Assembly: GCA_937900415.1 (NCBI GenBank)
Contig: CALCEY010000009.1
Span: 186,001-250,000 of the forward strand
DNA: 64,000 bases
Origin: an uncultured Clostridia bacterium
GTDB lineage: Bacteria > Bacillota > Clostridia > Peptostreptococcales > Anaerovoracaceae
Reading direction: 5' to 3'
The position numbers and the translations under genes are program-made. Below the pieces are notes generated by a model that was not told the origin of the DNA, searched no databases, and was given only the letters and a program-made list of their open reading frames with translations. Shown piece by piece: positions 18,082-25,897 of this stretch (positions are counted from its first letter, which is position 1; every line of letters starts with the position of its first letter).

Positions 18082-19042
18082 CTTTTTTCTCCTGTTTCAT
18101 AATTGATTTAAAGATAGAGTAGGATATCGTTCCAACAATATTTCCATCGTAATCCTTAACAGCAACGACATCATCTTCGCCCCTTATTAAAAGTTCCAAG
18201 ACAGTACAAAGATTATCAGACAGTCTTACCGAAGATTCGGTGTCAACCTGATTATCAGTTAAAGTCATCGCACTTTCAGCTGTAAGACCCTTCAGTTTGT
18301 CAAAGAAATTCCCCGATGACATCAGTTCCTTGACATATGGTGTTGCCGGATGGAAAAGTATATTAAATGGCGTATCATATTGCTGTATGACTCCGTCATG
18401 CATTACAATTACCTTATCCCCCATTTTAAAAGCTTCCTGCACATCATGAGTAACAAAAAGAATTGTCTTATGTACCTGCGACTGAATCTTCAAAAGTTCA
18501 TTTTGAAGTTTTTCCCTTGTTATGGCATCTATAGCTCCGAAAGGTTCATCCATAATCATAACCTGCGGATCTATGGCTAAAGCACGAGCCAGACCTACTC
18601 TCTGCTGCTCTCCCCCAGAGAGTTTTTTAGGATAAGCCTTCCTGTATTGTTTCGGATCGAGCTCAACCATATTTAAAAGCTCATCGACTCTTCTTTCAAT
18701 TCTTTGTTTATCCCATTTCATCAATTTAGGTATCGTAGCAATGTTGTCATAAACCGTTTTGTGAGGAAAAAGTCCTGCCTGTTGAATAACATATCCTATT
18801 TTTCTTCTATACTCATTTATAGGTATGCCGTTTATATTTTCACCCATAAAATGAATTTCTCCGTCTGTAGCAGAGATAAGCCCGTTGGTCATCTTCAGTA
18901 GCGTAGTTTTTCCTGAACCGGACGTGCCGAGAATAGTTACGAAATCTCCTTCTTTTACCTTAAAATCAGCATTGCATACCGCAGGTTTTTCACGTCCCTC
19001 AAAGCGTTTATATACATGTTTAAATTCTATTGCAACTTTCAT
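18074..19042 (-). CDS. OpuC-type ABC importer ATPase
   Basis: 322 residues. Walker A GTSGSGKTT near 34-42, signature LSGGEQQRVGLARAL, Walker B VMIMDEPFGAID, H-loop FVTHD. KHVYKRFEG at the start and the C-terminal CBS-like tail (LIRGEDDVVAVKDYDGNIVGTIS) are features of the glycine betaine/carnitine/choline ATPase OpuCA group. The single CBS-like unit is shorter than in OpuCA with two CBS domains. It sits between the two permease genes and energises import at the inner face of the membrane. Confidence 0.9.
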   Translation of the reverse strand: MKVAIEFKHVYKRFEGREKPAVCNADFKVKEGDFVTILGTSGSGKTTLLKMTNGLISATDGEIHFMGENINGIPINEYRRKIGYVIQQAGLFPHKTVYDNIATIPKLMKWDKQRIERRVDELLNMVELDPKQYRKAYPKKLSGGEQQRVGLARALAIDPQVMIMDEPFGAIDAITREKLQNELLKIQSQVHKTILFVTHDVQEAFKMGDKVIVMHDGVIQQYDTPFNILFHPATPYVKELMSSGNFFDKLKGLTAESAMTLTDNQVDTESSVRLSDNLCTVLELLIRGEDDVVAVKDYDGNIVGTISYSIFKSIMKQEKKDA

Positions 19043-19068
19043 ACTTTTTCTCCCTCAATATCCGCTTT

Positions 19069-19701
19069 TTATAAATGTCTGGAGGCAAGCTTCTGGAATA
19101 TGGAAATTATTACATCGCATATAAGTACTATAATAACTATCGTGCCCCCTCCTAAAAGCAATTCTCCGTAATTCATCCCGCTGATACCGCTTAAAACCAA
19201 CTCACCGAGCCCCCCTGCGCTTATATAGGCTGCCAGAGTAGCTCCAGAAATAGTTCCTACAGCTGCGTTTCTTATTCCTACTATTATGAGAGGCATAGCA
19301 AGCGGAAGCTCAATATCAAAGCATATCCTTACTTTATCAAGGCCCATGCCTTCGGCACTTTCTATTACATTTTCAGGCACATTCTTTATTCCCGACATAG
19401 TATTTATAACTACTGTAAGTATTGAATGGACGCTTATCACAAGCACTGCAGGAAGCGGTCCAAGCCCCAAAACGGGAATAAGCAAAATAAACAGAGCTAT
19501 TGCCGGAATCGTACATATCGCATTGATAGCAGTTATCAAAGGTGTGGACATAGCTTCCTTCTTAGCACATAAATACCCCAATGGAACACCTATTATAATA
19601 CAAAAAGCGATACATACAGCGCATATCTGTATATGTTCTATAAGACATTGATAAAAATTTTCTTTGTTTTCCTCATAAAATGTTATTGCATCCTGAATCA
19701 T
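19069..19701 (-). CDS. OpuC-type ABC importer permease 1
   Basis: 210 residues with several membrane helices and the EAA loop ESAEGMGLDKVRICFDIELPLAMP. Paralogous to the other permease gene in the operon. Overlaps the Fe-S protein gene by four bases, which indicates coupled translation. Together with the second permease it would form the heterodimeric channel for the substrate delivered by the lipoprotein encoded at 21154-22059. Confidence 0.88.
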   Translation of the reverse strand: MIQDAITFYEENKENFYQCLIEHIQICAVCIAFCIIIGVPLGYLCAKKEAMSTPLITAINAICTIPAIALFILLIPVLGLGPLPAVLVISVHSILTVVINTMSGIKNVPENVIESAEGMGLDKVRICFDIELPLAMPLIIVGIRNAAVGTISGATLAAYISAGGLGELVLSGISGMNYGELLLGGGTIVIIVLICDVIISIFQKLASRHL

Positions 19702-21062
19702 TTAAGACTACCCTCATTTAATCTCTTCAAAGAAAGCGCGCCTTTTTTGCAGGCAGCACGGCAAACTCCGCAGCCATAACAAAGTTTTGGATCTATTTTA
19801 AGATATTTTTCACCTTTCTTGATAGCTCCAAACTGACATTTTGACACGCAAAGTCCGCAGTTTACGCATTTTTCTTCATCAAGGCTTATTACATAGTCTA
19901 TCTCATAAAAATCCTTCTTCGGGTCATAGCCTTTTTCAGGCATAGTATGTATTCCTTTGAACGCCCAGCAGCAGCATGTACAGCAATTGCAAAGATTTCC
20001 GTCAGAGTTCATGCTGTGTATCAACCCCGCTTTATCTGAACGAAGAACATTTGCTATCGCCTCCTCCTTGCTCAACTCTCTGGCGTATCCCCTATCATAA
20101 GGTGTATTCAATAAGGAATCAGGCCAATGTATACAAGTATCTATAGGTTTTCCGCACTGCTCTTTTCCGTATATTCTGCAATCACACTCCTGAAGATAAA
20201 TAAGATTGTCTGTTTTTTCCAATTCTTTAATCACTTCTTCTATAGGCATTATAACGCTTCTTTCCCATACCCCTTCTTCGAGTTCTGGAAAAACCCACAC
20301 GTCAAAGTCCTGCATAAAGCTTATGAAAGCATTTTTTACAGTTTCATCAAGAGAATCCCAAAAATTCCTCTCTCCACGCATACAACAATCTATCCTTCTC
20401 GGAAAAGCTCCAAGATAAAATTCTATTTTCCCACCTTCGTCTCTTTTATTCAAAACCCCGCGTTTATATTCACTTTCAAGAAATTCGGGTGAAAAATCCT
20501 CTTTGTTAATCTTTCTATTTTCGTCAGCAGCCTCTATGACCTGCCAATCCTCACTTTTCATAATCTGATGTGCATATGGCTGCAATCTTTCATCTATGTA
20601 AAATTTTTCCATCAATTCTTGCTTTTCCATATCCCAAGGCACCATCCTTTCATCTTTTGCCTGTTGTAAAATTTCAAGTAAATACTCTATCTTTTTCTTT
20701 ACGTTACTTTCACATTGTTTTTCGTTTTTTGCAGTACAAAAACAGCTTCCCCAGGCATCCACATATTTTTTATTAAGCCTTTTTACAAGCTCTCTATCAT
20801 ATTGATACGCAAAATTCGGTATTCTACGTCCATACATCAAACCTATTATCAAAATCGAAGCCGTAAACATTCCGCATCTGTCATTAACACCACTACCGAA
20901 TGAATAGGCTTTTGCTATCGACAAACATGATTCATGCAGTTTTATAACACCGGCGTCTGCAAAAGCATGCAACATTGCATCGCCGCAGCATAAACCTTCT
21001 TTTTTGCACAAATCTCGGAATTTTTTTATTTTATCAGTCATATCAACCAAATTATACGACAT
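19698..21062 (-). CDS. C_GCAxxG_C_C-like / ferredoxin fusion protein
   Basis: 454 residues. The N-terminal 130 residues (EGLCCGDAMLHAFADAG, then SFGSGVNDRCGMFTASILIIGLMYGR) resemble a degenerate C_GCAxxG_C_C redox domain. The middle holds CDCRIYGKEQCGKPIDTCIHW (about 290-310) and CNCCTCCCW, cysteine motifs found in some Fe-S proteins. The C-terminus has two ferredoxin [4Fe-4S] motifs, CVNCGLCVSKC at 399-409 and CYGCGVCRAAC at 428-438. It is cytoplasmic with no signal. Lying between receptor and permease genes, it probably supplies or accepts electrons in catabolism of the imported compound, for example reduction of a thiourocanate-like product. That role is inferred only from position. Confidence 0.75.
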   Translation of the reverse strand: MSYNLVDMTDKIKKFRDLCKKEGLCCGDAMLHAFADAGVIKLHESCLSIAKAYSFGSGVNDRCGMFTASILIIGLMYGRRIPNFAYQYDRELVKRLNKKYVDAWGSCFCTAKNEKQCESNVKKKIEYLLEILQQAKDERMVPWDMEKQELMEKFYIDERLQPYAHQIMKSEDWQVIEAADENRKINKEDFSPEFLESEYKRGVLNKRDEGGKIEFYLGAFPRRIDCCMRGERNFWDSLDETVKNAFISFMQDFDVWVFPELEEGVWERSVIMPIEEVIKELEKTDNLIYLQECDCRIYGKEQCGKPIDTCIHWPDSLLNTPYDRGYARELSKEEAIANVLRSDKAGLIHSMNSDGNLCNCCTCCCWAFKGIHTMPEKGYDPKKDFYEIDYVISLDEEKCVNCGLCVSKCQFGAIKKGEKYLKIDPKLCYGCGVCRAACKKGALSLKRLNEGSLK

Positions 21063-21097
21063 ATTAAATATTCCCCCGTCATATATTTAACTCTTCC

Positions 21098-21131
21098 AAA
21101 ACAAAACGCCTTAAAAGCCATCCTTAAGGCG
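21098..21131 (-). terminator. Intra-operon hairpin after receptor gene
   Basis: Minus-strand arms CGCCTTAA (21131-21124) and TTAAGGCG (21114-21107) with a nine-base loop, followed by TTTTGTTTT. It stands between the receptor lipoprotein gene and the Fe-S gene. Such partial terminators commonly keep receptor mRNA in excess over permease mRNA. Confidence 0.8.
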
Positions 21132-21153
21132 CCTGCTTAATTTAATTCATTTT

Positions 21154-22059
21154 TTACTTTTTTATTTTCTCTTCGTAAAATTCTTTTGCTATGTCTGTAT
21201 ATTCTTCTCCATCAATGTCGGTTTTAGAAACTAATTGAATTATTACATCATTGTTCAGATATGAAGACACATTATTAAGTATATCAGTAACTTCAGAATT
21301 GTCATCAATAATTTCCTGTCTAACAACCGGATACAGATAGTATGGAAGTCTGCAAGGAATATCTTCTTCAATCACAACATATTTATCATCTAAAAGCTGT
21401 GGCTGCGTAGCAAGTCCCTCGTCACAATCAACCTCTTTATTATCAAGGGCTACCCAGGAAAGAGAAGAATCTATAGCTTTTATCTCCTTAAAGTTGAAAT
21501 CTCCGTAAATTTTTTCAAAGCCTTCCCATTCAGCTCTCTCATCTGACCCTTGAGCTGTGTATGTTCCCCATATTAAATTTTCTGCATTTTTCTGCATATC
21601 GCTTACTGTTTTTATGCCATATTTATCAGCAGTTTCCTTTAACATTACAAAACAGCCCGTGTCGTTGACTTCTGACTCATTTAAAACTGCAAGATTAAAT
21701 TCCTCCGCATATTTTTCTTTAACTGTGTTGTAAACCTTTTCTCTGTCAAATTCAACTTCAAGGCCGAGAATGTTAAGGTAACTGGTTCCGGAGTATTCCG
21801 GATAAACATCAATTTCTCCAGACACAATAGATTCATGCAAAACGTTAGTATTAAGAGTATACTGTCTATTTACCGTATAGCCCTCATCTTCAAGAGCCAA
21901 TGCATAAAGCTCTGCAACTATAAGGTTTTCTGAAAAGCCTTTAGCTCCCACTGTGATTGTACCTTTTGACCCGGTTTTATCGTCATCACCGTTTCCGCAT
22001 CCAACAAGTCCGGTTACTAATAAAACCATTGCTAAAAATACTGTTACTGTTTTTTTCAT
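21154..22059 (-). CDS. Substrate-binding lipoprotein of OpuC-type importer
   Basis: 301 residues. Lipoprotein signal peptide with lipobox LVGC (Cys21), then the OpuAC-type periplasmic-binding fold (ITVGAKGFSENLIVAELYALALEDEGYTV, DVYPEYSGTSYLNIL, VDCDEGLATQPQLLDD). In Gram-positives it would sit on the outer face of the membrane. Homologues annotated as choline/betaine receptors include the recently described ergothioneine-specific EgtU receptors, which in Helicobacter and Streptococcus are fused to the permease; here the receptor is a separate gene. Aromatic residues lining the site cannot be judged without a model, so ligand assignment rests on the neighbouring lyase. Confidence 0.88.
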   Translation of the reverse strand: MKKTVTVFLAMVLLVTGLVGCGNGDDDKTGSKGTITVGAKGFSENLIVAELYALALEDEGYTVNRQYTLNTNVLHESIVSGEIDVYPEYSGTSYLNILGLEVEFDREKVYNTVKEKYAEEFNLAVLNESEVNDTGCFVMLKETADKYGIKTVSDMQKNAENLIWGTYTAQGSDERAEWEGFEKIYGDFNFKEIKAIDSSLSWVALDNKEVDCDEGLATQPQLLDDKYVVIEEDIPCRLPYYLYPVVRQEIIDDNSEVTDILNNVSSYLNNDVIIQLVSKTDIDGEEYTDIAKEFYEEKIKK

Positions 22060-22093
22060 TTTTCCACTCCTTTTTTAATTTTATGAAAACGGC

Positions 22094-22285
22094 TTAATGC
22101 TTAACGGGGGCAAGTTTATTTTCGTCAATTTCTTTGTTTTTTGTTTCCCCAGATGTTTTGTCTTGAATTTCTTTGGTTACTTCTTCCTTCTGTTCTCTAC
22201 GCTGAATTATCTTATCGTATTCTACGTGAAAAAGAATGGAAGAAATATTCTCATTTACTTTCGAAGTCATTAAATCAACCAACAT
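22094..22285 (-). CDS. Small charged protein, SecA-tail-like
   Basis: 63 residues, overlapping the end of the upstream redox gene by 11 bases. The sequence MTSKVNENISSILFHVEY followed by a Lys/Glu-rich tail resembles the linker before the zinc tail of SecA (an M-x-x-K-x-x-E..LFHVE pattern), but there is no C-terminal cysteine cluster. It may be a genuine small operon member, a domesticated SecA fragment or a chance frame. Overlap with the preceding gene and a 34-base gap to the receptor gene favour a translated open frame. Moderate to low certainty. Confidence 0.45.
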   Translation of the reverse strand: MLVDLMTSKVNENISSILFHVEYDKIIQRREQKEEVTKEIQDKTSGETKNKEIDENKLAPVKH

Positions 22286-22745
22286 TTTTCATCCTTTCCA
22301 TTATGCGATGCACACTATCTACTACAAGCACAATTCCTTCTTCTATAATGCAATCGACATTTCTGTTTATATCTATGTCTTGATTTTGCGAAATAAATAA
22401 ATTCCATAAATAGTCACATTGATACCCTCCAAATTTTTCAGTCATATCACGATGAAGCTCTCTGGAAAATTCCGTCAACACTTCTTGTGTACATTTATAT
22501 TCTTCCTCCGTCGAAATAAAAGATAAAAAAGCCAGCGCAGCTTCAATTATACCGCATTTGCCATCAATCCCTGCGCCTCCTCTAAAAGTTGAAGTCATCC
22601 GAAATACTTCATATTCCGCCTCATATCCAAAAACATCCATTAAAATTCTAATGGTTGATTCTGCACATGAAAATCCTTGTGAAACATATTTATCAACCAT
22701 TTTAACAGTTTCTTCATTTTTATAATATTTTTCATATACAGTCAT
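22275..22745 (-). CDS. C_GCAxxG_C_C family redox protein
   Basis: 156 residues from the ATG at 22745, which has GGAG eight bases upstream; a longer start at 22769 is also possible (GAGAGG five bases upstream). The motif is visible as GFSCAESTIRILMDVFG followed by FRGGAGIDGKCGIIEAALAFLSF and later YKC and QCDYLW cysteines. The family is defined by a conserved redox-active cysteine set and often lies next to electron-transfer or dissimilatory enzymes. It is the first gene of the importer/lyase operon, immediately after a good promoter. The partner Fe-S protein carries a second, divergent copy of the same fold. Confidence 0.78.
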   Translation of the reverse strand: MTVYEKYYKNEETVKMVDKYVSQGFSCAESTIRILMDVFGYEAEYEVFRMTSTFRGGAGIDGKCGIIEAALAFLSFISTEEEYKCTQEVLTEFSRELHRDMTEKFGGYQCDYLWNLFISQNQDIDINRNVDCIIEEGIVLVVDSVHRIMERMKNVG

Positions 22746-22782
22746 GTTGTTTTCTCCATAACATAGCATTTCTACCTCTCTA

Positions 22783-22811
22783 ATTTTAGTTTTCTGTTCT
22801 TTTCAAGTCAA
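22783..22811 (-). promoter_or_regulatory. Promoter of importer/lyase operon
   Basis: Minus strand: -35 TTGACT (22811-22806), 17-base spacer, -10 TAAAAT (22788-22783). Transcription would start about 30 bases before the first gene. No obvious operator palindrome is seen nearby. Confidence 0.7.
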
Positions 22812-23082
22812 TGAATAATGTTTGGCATTACAGATATATCAATAGATTTTTTCTATCAATATTTATGCCGCCATATGTGTTTCAAATGATAATTAAATTT
22901 TAATAATCATATGACAATCGAAGTGGATCTGCACGCTTGCCTATTGTCACCAGTCTTCTGTCTCACTTTAATTTCATTTTTCTTCTCATACTTTTTCAAT
23001 CTTGCTTTTACTCTAACAATTTTCCGCATAGCAAAAAACCGCCGCACAGCATATACCTGTGCGACGGTTTAAATCATATATT
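22812..23082. other. AT-rich intergenic region
   Basis: Apart from the operon promoter (22783-22811) and the rplT terminator (23033-23073), this AT-rich stretch between the two minus-strand operons shows no coding sequence that I can support. It could hold upstream regulatory sites for the importer/lyase operon. Confidence 0.5.
23033..23073 (-). terminator. Terminator of infC-rpmI-rplT operon
   Basis: Minus strand: arms AAACCGTCGCACAG and CTGTGCGGCGGTTT enclose a short AT loop, followed by TTTTTTGC. It begins about 10 bases after the rplT stop. Confidence 0.93.
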
Positions 23083-23439
23083 TTATTTTACAGCCTTCTT
23101 AGCTGTTTCGCAGAGGGTTGCAAAACCTGCTGCATCATATATCGCCATCTCGGAAAGCATCTTTCTGTTGATTTCGATTCCTGATTTCTTAAGTCCGTTC
23201 ATCAACTGACTGTAGCTGATTCCGTTCATTCTTGCACCTGCGTTGATTCTTGCAATCCACATCTGTCTGTACTGTCTCTTTTTCAGCTTTCTTCCTACAT
23301 AAGCAGATCTCAGCGATCTCATAACCGCAGGGTTAGCTGCTTTGAAAACCTTGCTCTTTAATCCGTAAAATCCTTTAGCCTGTTTCAGAATTTTTTTATG
23401 TCTCTTATGTGCGTTAACGCCTTTTTTTACTCTTGCCAT
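23083..23439 (-). CDS. rplT: 50S ribosomal protein L20
   Basis: 118 residues, the standard length. The family signature is unmistakable (MARVKKGVNAHKRHKKILKQAKGFYG, RQMWIARINAGARMNGISYSQLMNGLKKSGIEINRKMLSEMA). L20 binds 23S rRNA early in large-subunit assembly and in Firmicutes also represses its own operon by binding the infC leader. Last gene of infC-rpmI-rplT. AGGAGG precedes the ATG. Confidence 0.98.
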   Translation of the reverse strand: MARVKKGVNAHKRHKKILKQAKGFYGLKSKVFKAANPAVMRSLRSAYVGRKLKKRQYRQMWIARINAGARMNGISYSQLMNGLKKSGIEINRKMLSEMAIYDAAGFATLCETAKKAVK

Positions 23440-23461
23440 CTTTCTTACCTCCTAACCCAGA

Positions 23462-23662
23462 TTATTTCGCCATTGATCTTAACATTCTCTTCAGGTCGGC
23501 GCTTGTTAAAGTAGTAGATTTTCTCAGGCCTCTTTTTCTCTTAGCTGCCTTTTTAGTAAGAATGTGGCTCTTATACGCCTTGTTTCTTTTAATCTTGCCG
23601 CTTCCGGTCAACTTCATTCTTTTACATGCCCCTCTATGGGATTTCATCTTATTCTTTGCCAT
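23462..23662 (-). CDS. rpmI: 50S ribosomal protein L35
   Basis: 66 residues, highly basic, with the L35 pattern MKSHRGACKRMKLTGSGKIKRNKAYKSHILTKK and the C-terminal LKRMLRSMAK. Second gene of the infC operon, 22 bases from rplT. AGGAGGAG precedes the ATG. Confidence 0.97.
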   Translation of the reverse strand: MAKNKMKSHRGACKRMKLTGSGKIKRNKAYKSHILTKKAAKRKRGLRKSTTLTSADLKRMLRSMAK

Positions 23663-23704
23663 GATGATTACTCCTCCTGATTTAATATGTCCATATGAAT
23701 TTAA

Positions 23705-24220
23705 CTATTTATCATTTTTAGGTCCTAAAACCATCGTCAGGCTGCGGCCTTCAAACACAGGCTTTTTCTCCATCACGCCGACTTCAGAAACAGCCTCTGC
23801 AAAGGAATTCATAACGTCCATGCCTTTGGCGGCGTAGTCTCTTTCTCTTCCTCTGAATCTCAGCCCTACTTTAACCTTATCTCCATCAGCTAAAAATTTC
23901 GATGCGGTCTTAGCTTTTACCTGAATATCGTGTTCTTCGATAAACGTGCTGAGCCTTATCTCCTTAACCTGAGTTGTCTTTTGTTTCTTCTTGGCTTCCT
24001 TTTCTTTTTTCTGAAGCTCATAGCGATATTTGCCGTAGTCAAGAATTTTACAAACCGCAGGCTTTGCGTTAGGTGAAATATTCACTAAATCCAGCTTTCT
24101 TTCGTTAGCCAGATCCATCGCCTTTTCTATTGGCATTACTCCCAGCATGCTGCCGTCCGAATCGATTACTCTTACTTCTTTGTCACGAATTTCCTCGTTT
24201 ATGAGATTTTCCTTGCTAAT
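23705..24220 (-). CDS. infC: Translation initiation factor IF-3, AUU start
   Basis: 171 residues from an ATT codon at 24220. IF-3 binds the 30S subunit and proofreads start-codon and initiator-tRNA selection. The N-domain starts SKENLINEEIRDKEVRVIDSDGS and the C-domain ends GRSLTMVLGPK, both typical. An in-frame ATG exists at 24298, but the extension to it runs through the terminator hairpin of the leader. By contrast GGGAGGTG eight bases before ATT is an excellent ribosome binding site, and the resulting length is normal. AUU initiation is a known autoregulatory feature of infC, because IF-3 discriminates against its own start. Confidence 0.93.
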   Translation of the reverse strand: MSKENLINEEIRDKEVRVIDSDGSMLGVMPIEKAMDLANERKLDLVNISPNAKPAVCKILDYGKYRYELQKKEKEAKKKQKTTQVKEIRLSTFIEEHDIQVKAKTASKFLADGDKVKVGLRFRGRERDYAAKGMDVMNSFAEAVSEVGVMEKKPVFEGRSLTMVLGPKNDK

Positions 24221-24224
24221 GGTT

Positions 24225-24385
24225 ACTGCACCTCCCAAAATGCTTGCTTTTATTAAAAAAGCGGATACAAGAAGTATCCGCCTGTCTGTACGCCTCATGC
24301 ACGGTAAAACCTATGCCTTCAACTCTATTAACCCGTTTCGGCGACTCGGCCGGACAGGTGAGAAGCGGATAACTTCTACTTCATA
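24225..24385 (-). promoter_or_regulatory. infC leader attenuator (L20-leader type)
   Basis: The leader can form two exclusive structures on the minus strand. The terminator is GCGGATAC-TTCTT-GTATCCGC (24281-24261) followed by TTTTTT. The competing antiterminator pairs GCGGATACTTCT (24281-24270) with AGAAGTTATCCGC (24377-24365), 12 pairs with one bulge. Between them lies a GC-rich segment containing GTCCGGCCGAGTCGCCG. This layout matches the known Firmicutes infC/L20 leader, in which excess L20 promotes early termination. Confidence 0.82.
24255..24281 (-). terminator. Intrinsic terminator in infC leader
   Basis: Perfect 8-bp stem with a five-base loop and six T, 35 bases before the infC start codon. 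It is the off-state of the leader switch. Confidence 0.9.
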
Positions 24386-24617
24386 CTTGAGTATCATAGC
24401 ATGAAACGACTATAATGTCAATAAATATTTTAATAGTATCTTACAATCTTCAATGTCAACTTACAATACAACAGTATCTTACAATTATATTAAACCATTT
24501 ATGATAATCTCCTAATATAACGCAAGAGAAAACATCCCGACTATTCACCGGATTCATATCAGCTGACAAGGCTGCGCATCCTCTCAAGATCTTATCTATT
24601 ATAAAAGCGCCTTTTTC

Positions 24618-24659
24618 TTGACAATGAAATGTTTATACCGTATAATGAACACCGTTCAT
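24618..24659 (+). promoter_or_regulatory. Consensus promoter with palindromic operator for TetR gene
   Basis: -35 TTGACA (24618-24623), 17-base spacer, -10 TATAAT (24641-24646): a perfect sigma-A consensus. An inverted repeat ATGAAC-ACC-GTTCAT (24645-24659) overlaps the -10 and start site, the usual position for a TetR autorepression operator. A weak-to-no expression state would then depend on the repressor. Confidence 0.85.
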
Positions 24660-24673
24660 ATTGAGGTGATTAA

Positions 24674-25231
24674 ATGAATCTTTCAGTAACATCAAAAGAG
24701 AATATTTTAAAAGCAAGCCGAAAATTGATTCGAGAGCAAGGCTGGCCGGCAATCAATATCCGCTGCGTCGCTGCCTCATGCGGCATATCTGTCGGAACCG
24801 TTTATAATTATTTTGATTCCAAGGAAGCTTTGATGAAATCTGCTGTGGAAAGTATCTGGTATGAAATTTTCCACCGTCAGAAAGACGAGGGGGCTTTCCT
24901 GGATATACAAAGCTGTATCACATGGATATATGACCGGATCGAATATGGCTGCAAGCAGTATCCTGATTTCTTCAATATCCATTCTCTGAGTTTTATGCAG
25001 AGGGATACGTCGGACGAAAAAGAAAAGATGCGTCAAACTTGGCAACATATCTCAGAGGAATTATGTATTGTCTTAAGACACGATCCCAAAGTTCGCCCAG
25101 ACGCTTTTAACAGTCACTTTACGGTTGAAAAGTGTGCAGACGTCCTGTTCTCACTTATGCTGGCAGCTTTGCTCCGCAGAGATTATAATCCTGATCCCGT
25201 TCTGGAGATTGTCCGCAGAACTCTTTATTAA
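24674..25231 (+). CDS. TetR-family transcriptional regulator
   Basis: 185 residues. The N-terminal helix-turn-helix is typical (ILKASRKLIREQGWPAINIRCVAASCGISVGTVYNYFDSKEALMKSAVES). The C-terminal ligand/dimer domain is not diagnostic. A perfect promoter with an overlapping palindrome precedes it, so autorepression is likely. The two small membrane-protein genes downstream on the same strand are the probable targets or operon partners. Ligand unknown. Confidence 0.9.
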   Translation: MNLSVTSKENILKASRKLIREQGWPAINIRCVAASCGISVGTVYNYFDSKEALMKSAVESIWYEIFHRQKDEGAFLDIQSCITWIYDRIEYGCKQYPDFFNIHSLSFMQRDTSDEKEKMRQTWQHISEELCIVLRHDPKVRPDAFNSHFTVEKCADVLFSLMLAALLRRDYNPDPVLEIVRRTLY

Positions 25232-25305
25232 ATTAAAACTTCCACAGAATTGCGGGAATTTTTTATTCCCGAAGCTAAACAACGCTCAATTAAAGGAGGC
25301 AGGTT

Positions 25306-25743
25306 TTGAAAATAAAACGAAACAATTTATTGCTCCTCGCCTGTCTGGTGTGGAGTCTTGCAGGGTTTAACATACTTCGCATAGGACTGGGCGTATATTC
25401 TTCTCACATGTCCGCAGTTAATTTTTTATTGTCGCTCATTGTTTTTACCATATTTCAAAAGTTCATTTTTAAAAGATTAGTAAAAAAACATACCGCCAGA
25501 ATTCATTCTTATGAAGAAGAAAGACAGTTTTTTCTGAAATTTTTTGATACAAAATCATTCCTTATCATGGCGTTTATGATGACCGGTGGTATTGCTCTGC
25601 GGGCAAGCGGATTGGCGCCGGAACGATTCATCGCTTTCTTTTATACAGGACTTGGTTCTGCGCTCATGCTTGCCGGCTTATTATTCGGCCGCAGCTTCGT
25701 CAAAACTGTATCTGCTTCAAAAGTTCAAAACAATGCGGAATAA
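25306..25743 (+). CDS. Small membrane protein, TetR-linked
   Basis: 145 residues from a TTG codon preceded by TAAAGGAGG. Four hydrophobic segments are visible (about 7-28, 35-52, 83-100, 108-127) with a charged loop HTARIHSYEEERQFFLKFFDTKS between the second and third. I do not recognise a named family. It follows the TetR gene by 75 bases, and the next gene also encodes a small membrane protein, suggesting a regulated membrane system. Function unknown. Confidence 0.7.
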   Translation: MKIKRNNLLLLACLVWSLAGFNILRIGLGVYSSHMSAVNFLLSLIVFTIFQKFIFKRLVKKHTARIHSYEEERQFFLKFFDTKSFLIMAFMMTGGIALRASGLAPERFIAFFYTGLGSALMLAGLLFGRSFVKTVSASKVQNNAE

Positions 25744-25897
25744 AAAAGTCATACAAGCTATGCGGATAATTACGATTCTTTATTCGTTGCAGCCTGTTTG
25801 CCCGGGCGCCCCGCACTTATAATTCACAAAGTCTGTCCCTGTATAAGTTGTTCTTATGGGCGGCTTTACAGTAAAATGATAAACAGGAGGAACAAAT

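Noticed and set aside
24221..24298. N-terminal extension of infC to the upstream ATG
   Set aside because: It would translate the leader terminator hairpin and make IF-3 too long; ATT at 24220 has the proper binding site.
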